Below, one piece after another: positions 25,909-34,920 of a stretch of DNA of 56,942 nt. Below the pieces are notes generated by a model. The model saw only the letters and a program-made list of their open reading frames with translations, was not told the DNA's origin and did no database searches. Made by a program: the position numbers and the translations under genes. Origin of the DNA: Takakia lepidozioides (taxonomy: Eukaryota > Streptophyta > Takakiopsida > Takakiales > Takakiaceae). Positions within the stretch are counted from its first letter, which is position 1, and each line of letters starts with the position of its first letter. The stretch spans positions 1 through 56,942 of the forward strand of contig JAKLZA010000373.1 in assembly GCA_030704615.1 (NCBI GenBank), in the 5' to 3' direction.

Positions 25909-25963
25909 TTCAAATGATTTTTGATTGCTTTCAAACATTGCGAGTGTGTTGGACATACCTTGT

Positions 25964-26084
25964 CAGAGGTACGTGTCAAGTATCAGGTCAATCGAAATTG
26001 ATTCAAAGGGTGAACCCATCGTTCGATGTTCAAATGAATTTTTGATTGCTTTCAATCTTTGCGAGTGTGTTGGACATACCTTGT
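25964..26084 (+). repeat. B* monomer: B subtype marking the HOR start
   Basis: It is identical in plan to B, but the head reads GTGTCAAGTATC instead of GTGTCGAGTATC. In the ordered domain this subtype occurs once per higher-order unit, at 14415, 15733, 16933, 17898, 19099, 20303, 21386, 22351, 23675, 24640, 25964, 27167, 28369, 29571, 30535 and 31738. The A at this place also matches the A-type head (CTCAAGTAT), so B* may have arisen by a short conversion from A. That origin is inferred. Confidence 0.85.
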
Positions 26085-26444
26085 CACATGCTCCTCTCAA
26101 GTATGAAGTCAATCAAAATTGATTGAAAGGGTGAACCCATCGTTCGATGTTCAAATGATCTTTGATTGCTTTCAAACATTGCGAGTGTGTTGGACATACC
26201 TTGTCAGAGGTACGTGTCGAGTATCAGGTCAATCGAAATTGATTCAAAGGGTGAACCCATCGTTCGATGTTCAAATGAATTTTTGATTGCTTTCAATCTT
26301 TGCGAGTGTGTTGGACATACCTTGTCACATGCTCCTCTCAAGTATGAAGTCAATCAAAATTGATTGAAAGGGTGAACCCATCGTTCGATGTTCAAATGAT
26401 TTTGATTGCTTTCAAACATTGCGAGTGTGTTGGACATACCTTGT

Positions 26445-26565
26445 CAGAGGTACGTGTCGAGTATCAGGTCAATCGAAATTGATTGAAAGGGTGAACCCAT
26501 CGTTCGATGTTCAAATGAATTTTTGATTGCTTTCAATCTTTGCGAGTGTGTTGGACATACCTTGT
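26445..26565 (+). repeat. B' monomer: B head with A-like GATTGAAAG
   Basis: It has a B head, but the site after the AATT block reads GATTGAAAG, as in A, rather than GATTCAAAG. It is always followed by an H monomer in the units I checked (for example 14656, 16213, 17173, 18378, 19580, 22592, 24880, 26445, 27648, 28851, 29812, 31016). B'-H is therefore a fixed pair within the higher-order unit. Confidence 0.82.
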
Positions 26566-26685
26566 CACATGCTCCTCTCAAGTATGAGTCAATCGAAATT
26601 GATTCAAAGGGTGAACCCATCGTTCGATGTTCAAATGAATTTTTGATTGCTTTCAATCTTTGCGAGTGTGTTGGACATACCTTGT
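26566..26685 (+). repeat. H monomer: A-type head on B-type body
   Basis: The head is CACATGCTCCTCTCAAGTAT (type A), but the body carries the B-type diagnostic sites: usually TCAATCGAAATTGATT, ATGAATTTTTG and CAATCTTTGCG. The switch from A to B state lies around TATGA(A/G)GTCAATC, about 20-30 bp into the monomer. This looks like the product of an out-of-register crossover or conversion between A and B. Copies follow B' throughout the ordered domain. Some H copies (for example 27768) have an A-like palindrome and only a B-like 3' half, so the switch point varies. Confidence 0.8.
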
Positions 26686-27166
26686 CACATGCTCCTCTCA
26701 AGTATGAAGTCAATCAAAATTGATTGAAAGGGTGAACCCATCGTTCGATGTTCAAATGATCTTTGATTGCTTTCAAACATTGCGAGTGTGTTGGACATAC
26801 CTTGTCAGAGGTACGTGTCGAGTATCAGGTCAATCGAAATTGATTCAAAGGGTGAACCCATCGTTCGATGTTCAAATGAATTTTTGATTGCTTTCAATCT
26901 TTGCGAGTGTGTTGGACATACCTTGTCACATGCTCCTCTCAAGTATGAAGTCAATCAAAATTGATTGAAAGGGTGAACCCATCGTTCGATGTTCAAATGA
27001 TTTTTGATTGCTTTCAAACATTGCGAGTGTGTTGGACATACCTTGTCACATGCTCCTCTCAAGTATGAAGTCAATCAAAATTGATTGAAAGGGTGAACCC
27101 ATCGTTCGATGTTCAAATGATCTTTGATTGCTTTCAAACATTGCGAGTGTGTTGGACATACCTTGT

Positions 27167-28368
27167 CAGAGGTACGTGTCAAGTATCAGTCAATCGAAAT
27201 TGATTCAAAGGGTGAACCCATCGTTCGATGTTCAAATGAATTTTTGATTGCTTTCAATCTTTGCGAGTGTGTTGGACATACCTTGTCACATGCTCCTCTC
27301 AAGTATGAAGTCAATCAAAATTGATTGAAAGGGTGAACCCATCGTTCGATGTTCAAATGATCTTTGATTGCTTTCAAACATTGCGAGTGTGTTGGACATA
27401 CCTTGTCAGAGGTACGTGTCGAGTATCAGGTCAATCGAAATTGATTCAAAGGGTGAACCCATCGTTCGATGTTCAAATGAATTTTTGATTGCTTTCAATC
27501 TTTGCGAGTGTGTTGGACATACCTTGTCACATGCTCCTCTCAAGTATGAAGTCAATCAAAATTGATTGAAAGGGTGAACCCATCGTTCGATGTTCAAATG
27601 ATCTTTGATTGCTTTCAAACATTGCGAGTGTGTTGGACATACCTTGTCAGAGGTACGTGTCGAGTATCAGGTCAATCGAAATTGATTGAAAGGGTGAACC
27701 CATCGTTCGATGTTCAAATGAATTTTTGATTGCTTTCAATCTTTGCGAGTGTGTTGGACATACCTTGTCACATGCTCCTCTCAAGTATGAAGTCAATCAA
27801 ATTGATTGAAAGGGTGAACCCATCGTTCGATGTTCAAATGAATTTTTGATTGCTTTCAATCTTTGCGAGTGTGTTGGACATACCTTGTCACATGCTCCTC
27901 TCAAGTATGAAGTCAATCAAAATTGATTGAAAGGGTGAACCCATCGTTCGATGTTCAAATGATTTTGATTGCTTTCAAACATTGCGAGTGTGTTGGACAT
28001 ACCTTGTCAGAGGTACGTGTCGAGTATCAGGTCAATCGAAATTGATTCAAAGGGTGAACCCATCGTTCGATGTTCAAATGAATTTTTGATTGCTTTCAAT
28101 CTTTGCGAGTGTGTTGGACATACCTTGTCACATGCTCCTCTCAAGTATGAAGTCAATCAAAATTGATTGAAAGGGTGAACCCATCGTTCGATGTTCAAAT
28201 GATTTTTGATTGCTTTCAAACATTGCGAGTGTGTTGGACATACCTTGTCACATGCTCCTCTCAAGTATGAAGTCAATCAAAATTGATTGAAAGGGTGAAC
28301 CCATCGTTCGATGTTCAAATGATTTTTGATTGCTTTCAAACATTGCGAGTGTGTTGGACATACCTTGT
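27167..28368 (+). repeat. HOR unit 12: canonical 10-mer, 1,202 bp
   Basis: B starts are at 27167, 27407, 27648 (B') and 28008. H (from about 27768) has an A-like palindrome with one A lost (TCAATCAAATTGATTGA) but B-type ATGAATTTTTG and CAATCTTTGCG. Confidence 0.9.
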
Positions 28369-29570
28369 CAGAGGTACGTGTCAAGTATCATGTCAATCGA
28401 AATTGATTCAAAGGGTGAACCCATCGTTCGATGTTCAAATGAATTTTTGATTGCTTTCAATCTTTGCGAGTGTGTTGGACATACCTTGTCACATGCTCCT
28501 CTCAAGTATGAAGTCAATCAAAATTGATTGAAAGGGTGAACCCATCGTTCGATGTTCAAATGATCTTTGATTGCTTTCAAACATTGCGAGTGTGTTGGAC
28601 ATACCTTGTCAGAGGTACGTGTCGAGTATCAGGTCAATCGAAATTGATTCAAAGGGTGAACCCATCGTTCGATGTTCAAATGAATTTTTGATTGCTTTCA
28701 ATCTTTGCGAGTGTGTTGGACATACCTTGTCACATGCTCCTCTCAAGTATGAAGTCAATCAAAATTGATTGAAAGGGTGAACCCATCGTTCGATGTTCAA
28801 ATGATCTTTGATTGCTTTCAAACATTGCGAGTGTGTTGGACATACCTTGTCAGAGGTACGTGTCGAGTATCAGGTCAATCGAAATTGATTGAAAGGGTGA
28901 ACCCATCGTTCGATGTTCAAATGAATTTTTGATTGCTTTCAATCTTTGCGAGTGTGTTGGACATACCTTGTCACATGCTCCTCTCAAGTATGAGTCAATC
29001 GAAATTGATTGAAAGGGTGAACCCATCGTTCGATGTTCAAATGAATTTTGATTGCTTTCAATCTTTGCGAGTGTGTTGGACATACCTTGTCACATGCTCC
29101 TCTCAAGTATGAAGTCAATCAAAATTGATTGAAAGGGTGAACCCATCGTTCGATGTTCAAATGATTTTGATTGCTTTCAAACATTGCGAGTGTGTTGGAC
29201 ATACCTTGTCAGAGGTACGTGTCGAGTATCAGGTCAATCGAAATTGATTCAAAGGGTGAACCCATCGTTCGATGTTCAAATGAATTTTTGATTGCTTTCA
29301 ATCTTTGCGAGTGTGTTGGACATACCTTGTCACATGCTCCTCTCAAGTATGAAGTCAATCAAAATTGATTGAAAGGGTGAACCCATCGTTCGATGTTCAA
29401 ATGATTTTTGATTGCTTTCAAACATTGCGAGTGTGTTGGACATACCTTGTCACATGCTCCTCTCAAGTATGAAGTCAATCAAAATTGATTGAAAGGGTGA
29501 ACCCATCGTTCGATGTTCAAATGATCTTTGATTGCTTTCAAACATTGCGAGTGTGTTGGACATACCTTGT
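28369..29570 (+). repeat. HOR unit 13: canonical 10-mer, 1,202 bp
   Basis: B starts are at 28369 (GTATCATGTC), 28610, 28851 (B') and 29210. H (from about 28972) has TATGAGTCAATCG and ATGAATTTTG, one T short. Confidence 0.9.
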
Positions 29571-30534
29571 CAGAGGTACGTGTCAAGTATCAGGTCAATC
29601 GAAATTGATTCAAAGGGTGAACCCATCGTTCGATGTTCAAATGAATTTTTGATTGCTTTCAATCTTTGCGAGTGTGTTGGACATACCTTGTCACATGCTC
29701 CTCTCAAGTATGAAGTCAATCAAAATTGATTGAAAGGGTGAACCCATCGTTCGATGTTCAAATGATTTTTGATTGCTTTCAAACATTGCGAGTGTGTTGG
29801 ACATACCTTGTCAGAGGTACGTGTCGAGTATCAGGTCAATCGAAATTGATTGAAAGGGTGAACCCATCGTTCGATGTTCAAATGAATTTTTGATTGCTTT
29901 CAATCTTTGCGAGTGTGTTGGACATACCTTGTCACATGCTCCTCTCAAGTATGAAGTCAATCGAAATTGATTGAAAGGGTGAACCCATCGTTCGATGTTC
30001 AAATGAATTTTTGATTGCTTTCAATCTTTGCGAGTGTGTTGGACATACCTTGTCACATGCTCCTCTCAAGTATGAAGTCAATCAAAATTGATTGAAAGGG
30101 TGAACCCATCGTTCGATGTTCAAATGATTTTTGATTGCTTTCAAACATTGCGAGTGTGTTGGACATACCTTGTCAGAGGTACGTGTCGAGTATCAGGTCA
30201 ATCGAAATTGATTCAAAGGGTGAACCCATCGTTCGATGTTCAAATGAATTTTTGATTGCTTTCAATCTTTGCGAGTGTGTTGGACATACCTTGTCACATG
30301 CTCCTCTCAAGTATGAAGTCAATCAAAATTGATTGAAAGGGTGAACCCATCGTTCGATGTTCAAATGATTTTTGATTGCTTTCAAACATTGCGAGTGTGT
30401 TGGACATACCTTGTCACATGCTCCTCTCAAGTATGAAGTCAATCAAAATTGATTGAAAGGGTGAACCCATCGTTCGATGTTCAAATGATTTTTGATTGCT
30501 TTCAAACATTGCGAGTGTGTTGGACATACCTTGT
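29571..30534 (+). repeat. HOR unit 14: 8-mer, 964 bp
   Basis: The order is B*A / B'HA / BAA, with B starts at 29571, 29812 and 30174. As in unit 3, the second BA dimer of the 10-mer is missing. Confidence 0.88.
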
Positions 30535-31737
30535 CAGAGGTACGTGTCAAGTATCAAGTCAATCGAAATTGATTCAAAGGGTGAACCCATCGTTCGATGT
30601 TCAAATGAATTTTTGATTGCTTTCAATCTTTGCGAGTGTGTTGGACATACCTTGTCACATGCTCCTCTCAAGTATGAAGTCAATCAAAATTGATTGAAAG
30701 GGTGAACCCATCGTTCGATGTTCAAATGATCTTTGATTGCTTTCAAACATTGCGAGTGTGTTGGACATACCTTGTCAGAGGTACGTGTCGAGTATCAGGT
30801 CAATCGAAATTGATTCAAAGGGTGAACCCATCGTTCGATGTTCAAATGAATTTTGATTGCTTTCAATCTTTGCGAGTGTGTTGGACATACCTTGTCACAT
30901 GCTCCTCTCAAGTATGAAGTCAATCAAAATTGATTGAAAGGGTGAACCCATCGTTCGATGTTCAAATGATCTTTGATTGCTTTCAAACATTGCGAGTGTG
31001 TTGGACATACCTTGTCAGAGGTACGTGTCGAGTATCAGGTCAATCGAAATTGATTGAAAGGGTGAACCCATCGTTCGATGTTCAAATGAATTTTTGATTG
31101 CTTTCAATCTTTGCGAGTGTGTTGGACATACCTTGTCACATGCTCCTCTCAAGTATGAGGTCAATCGAAATTGATTCAAAGGGTGAACCCATCGTTCGAT
31201 GTTCAAATGAATTTTTGATTGCTTTCAATCTTTGCGAGTGTGTTGGACATACCTTGTCACATGCTCCTCTCAAGTATGAAGTCAATCAAAATTGATTGAA
31301 AGGGTGAACCCATCGTTCGATGTTCAAATGATTTTTGATTGCTTTCAAACATTGCGAGTGTGTTGGACATACCTTGTCAGAGGTACGTGTCGAGTATCAG
31401 GTCAATCGAAATTGATTCAAAGGGTGAACCCATCGTTCGATGTTCAAATGAATTTTTGATTGCTTTCAATCTTTGCGAGTGTGTTGGACATACCTTGTCA
31501 CATGCTCCTCTCAAGTATGAAGTCAATCAAAATTGATTGAAAGGGTGAACCCATCGTTCGATGTTCAAATGATTTTGATTGCTTTCAAACATTGCGAGTG
31601 TGTTGGACATACCTTGTCACATGCTCCTCTCAAGTATGAAGTCAATCAAAATTGATTGAAAGGGTGAACCCATCGTTCGATGTTCAAATGATTTTTGATT
31701 GCTTTCAAACATTGCGAGTGTGTTGGACATACCTTGT
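30535..31737 (+). repeat. HOR unit 15: canonical 10-mer, 1,203 bp; last of the run
   Basis: The order is B*A / BA / B'HA / BAA, with B starts at 30535 (GTATCAAGTC), 30776, 31016 and 31378. The next B*, at 31738, starts a region that no longer follows the pattern: two B monomers stand side by side at 31976 and 32095. Confidence 0.87.
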
Positions 31738-32335
31738 CAGAGGTACGTGTCAAGTATCAGGTCAATCGAAATTGATTCAAAGGGTGAACCCATCGTTCGA
31801 TGTTCAAATGATTTTTGATTGCTTTCAATCTTGCGAGTGTGTTGGACATACCTTGTCACATGCTCCTCTCAAGTATGAGTCAATCAAAATTGATTGAAAG
31901 GGTGAACCCATCGTTCGATGTTCAAATGATCTTTGATTGCTTTCAAACATTGCGAGTGTGTTGGACATACCTTGTCAGAGGTACGTGTCGAGTATCAGGT
32001 CAATCGAAATTGATTCAAAGGGTGAACCCATCGTTCGATGTTCAAATGAATTTTGATTGCTTTCAACATTGCGAGTGTGTTGGACATACCTTGTCAGAGG
32101 TACGTGTCGAGTATGAGGTCAATCGAAATTGATTGAAAGGGTGAACCCATCGTTCGATGTTCAAATGAATTTTTGATTGCTTTCAATCTTTGCGAGTGTG
32201 TTGGACATACCTTGTCACATGCTCCTCTCAAGTATGAAGTCAATCAAAATTGATTGAAAGGGTGAACCCATCGTTCGATGTTCAAATGATTTTTGATTGC
32301 TTTCAAACATTGCGAGTGTGTTGGACATACCTTGT

Positions 32336-34920
32336 CAGAGGTACGTGTCGAGTATCAGGTCAATCGAAATGATTCAAAGGTGAACCCATCGTTCGATGTT
32401 CAAATGAATTTTTGATTGCTTTCAATCTTTGCGAGTGTGTTGGACATACCTTGTCACATGCTCCTCTCAAGTATGAAGTCAATCAAATTGATTGAAAGGG
32501 TGAACCCATTTCGATGTTCAAATGATTTTTGATTGCTTTCAAACATTGCGAGTGTGTTGGACATACCTTGTCACATGCTCCTCTCAAGTATGAAGTCAAT
32601 CAAAATTGATTGAAAGGGTGAACCCATCGTTCGATGTTCAAATGAATTTTTGATTGCTTTCAACATTGCGAGTGTGTTGGACATACCTTGTCAGAGGTAC
32701 GTGTCAGTATCAGGTCAATCGAAATTGATTCAAAGGGTGAACCCATCGTTCGATGTTCAAATGAATTTTTGATTGCTTTCAATCTTTGCGAGTGTGTTGG
32801 ACATACCTTGTCACATGCTCCTCTCAAGTATGAAGTCAATCGAAATTGATTGAAAGGGTGAACCCATCGTTCGATGTTCAAATGATTTTTGATTGCTTTC
32901 AATCTTTGCGAGTGTGTTGGACATACCTTGTCACATGCTCCTCTCAAGTATGAAGTCAATCAAAATTGATTGAAAGGGTGAACCCATCGTTCGATGTTCA
33001 AATGAATTTTTGATTGCTTTCAAACATTGCGAGTGTGTTGGACATACCTTGTCAGATGTACGTGTCGAGTATGAGGTCAATCAAATTGATTGAAAGGGTG
33101 AACCCATCGTTCGATGTTCAAATGATTTTTTGATTGCTTTCAATCATTGCGAGTGTGTTGGACATACCTTGTCACATGCTCCTCTCAGTATGAAGTCAAT
33201 CAAAATTGATTGAAAGGGTGAACCCATCGTTCGATGTTCAAATGATTTTTGATTGCTTTCAAACATTGCGAGTGTGTTGGACATACCTTGTCAGAGGTAC
33301 GTGTCAGTATCAAGTCAATCGAAATTGATTCAAAGGGTGAACCCATCGTTCGATGTTCAAATGAATTTTTGATTGCTTTCAATCTTTGCGAGTGTGTTGG
33401 ACATACCTTGTCACATGCTCCTCTCAAGTATGAAGTCAATCAAAATTGATTGAAAGGGTGAACCCATCGTTCGATGTTCAAATGATTTTTGATTGCTTTC
33501 AATCTTTGCGAGTGTGTTGGACATACCTTGTCACATGCTCCTCTCAGTATGAAGTCAATCAAAATGATTGAAAGGGTGAACCCATCGTTCGATGTTCAAA
33601 TGATTTTTGATTGCTTTCAAACATTGCGAGTGTGTTGGACATACCTTGTCAGAGGTACGTGTCAAGTATCAGGTCAATCGAAATTGATTCAAAGGTGAAC
33701 CCATCGTTCGATGTTCAAATGAATTTTTGATTGCTTTCAATCTTTGCGAGTGTGTTGGACATACCTTGTCACATGCTCCTCTCAAGTATGAAGTCAATCA
33801 AAATTGATTGAAAGGGTGAACCCATCGTTCGATGTTCAAATGATTTTTGATTGCTTTCAACATTGCGAGTGTGTTGGACATACCTTGTCAGAGGTACGTG
33901 TGGAGTATCAGGTCAATCGAAATTGATTCAAAGGGTGAACCCATCGTTCGATGTTCAAATGAATTTTTGATTGCTTTCAATCTTTGCGAGTGTGTTGGAC
34001 ATACCTTGTCACATGCTCCTCTCAAGTATGAAGTCAATCAAATTGATTGAAAGGGTGAACCCATCGTTCGATGTTCAAATGAATTTTTGATTGCTTTCAA
34101 ACATTGCGAGTGTGTTGGACATACCTTGTCACATGCTCCTCTCAAGTATGAAGTCAATCAAAATTGATTGAAAGGTGAACCATCGTTCGATGTTCAAATG
34201 ATTTTTGATTGCTTTCAACATTTGCGAGTGTGTTGGACATACCTTGTCACAGTACGTGTCAAGTATGAAGTCAATCGAAATTGATTGAAAGGGTGAACCC
34301 ATCGTTCGATGTTCAAATGAATTTTTGATTGCTTTCAATCTTTGCGAGTGTGTTGGACATACCTTGTCACATGCGTCTCAAGTATGAGTCAATCAATTGA
34401 TTGAAAGGGTGAACCCATCGTTCGATGTTCAAATGATTTTTGATTGCTTTCAATCTTTGCGAGTGTGTTGGACATACCTTGTCACATGCTCCTCTCAGTA
34501 TGAAGTCAATCAAAATTGATTGAAAGGGTGAACCCATCGTTCGATGTTCAAATGATCTTTGATTGCTTTCAAACATTGCGAGTGTGTTGGACATACCTTG
34601 TCAGATGTTGTCGAGTATCAGGTCAATCGAAATTGATTCAAGGGTGAACCCATCGTTCGATGTTCAAATGAATTTTTGATTGCTTTCAATCTTGCGAGTG
34701 TGTTGGACATACCTTGTCACATGCTCCTCTCAAGTATGAAGTCAATCAAATTGATTGAAAGGGTGAACCCATCGTTCGATGTTCAAATGAATTTTGATTG
34801 CTTTCAAACATTGCGAGTGTGTTGGACATACCTTGTCACATGCTCCTCTCAGTATGAGTCAATCAAATTGATTGAAAGGGTGAACCCATCGTTCGATGTT
34901 CAAATGATTTTTGATTGCTT
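32336..34920 (+). repeat. Degenerate patch of satellite
   Basis: Many monomers here carry small deletions: GAAATGATTCAAAGGTGAAC near 32366, CCCATTTCGATG near 32507 (loss inside the normally invariant core), GTCACAGTACGTGTC near 34247, CATGCGTCTC near 34371, and TCAGATGTTGTCGAG near 34600. Monomer identity is still obvious. Confidence 0.75.

Larger units (their letters stand above)
25869..25927. repeat. Monomer-scale inverted repeat (9-bp arms, example copy)
   Basis: CAATCAAAA (25,869-25,877) is the reverse complement of TTTTGATTG (25,919-25,927). Just inside and outside these arms, TTGAAAG (25,882-25,888) matches CTTTCAA (25,928-25,934). In monomers with the tail CAATC the second pair extends to GATTGAAAG/CTTTCAATC. 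Dyads 2 and 3 lie in the loop, so a monomer strand could fold into a compound stem-loop. Confidence 0.7.
23675..25963 (+). repeat. 2,289-bp tandem segmental duplication, copy 2
   Basis: It comprises HOR units 9 and 10 and directly abuts copy 1 with no junction scar. Its length is the same, 2,289 bp, because small indels cancel. Differences from copy 1 include an added GGACTTACC at 24,631 and GATTCAAAG with a GTATCAGGTCAATCG head at the 25603 B, where copy 1 (23314) has TCAATCAAAATTGATTCA. Confidence 0.88.
24640..25963 (+). repeat. HOR unit 10: 11-mer, copy of unit 8
   Basis: The order is B*A / B'HA / BAA / BAA, with B starts at 24640, 24880, 25242 and 25603. The GGACTTACC change at 25,233 lies exactly 2,289 bp from the one at 22,944. 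A further copy of the same change at 24,631, just before this unit, has no partner at 22,342. Confidence 0.86.
25964..27166 (+). repeat. HOR unit 11: canonical 10-mer, 1,203 bp
   Basis: The order is B*A / BA / B'HA / BAA, with B starts at 25964, 26205, 26445 and 26806. It is a clean reference copy of the 2-2-3-3 unit and begins a run of three 10-mers of 1,202-1,203 bp. Confidence 0.9.

Noticed and set aside
25897-25914. CENP-B box
   Set aside because: TTCG is present in GTTCGATGTTCAAATG, but the CGGG half and the spacing of the box (NTTCGNNNNANNCGGGN) are missing in A and B monomers.
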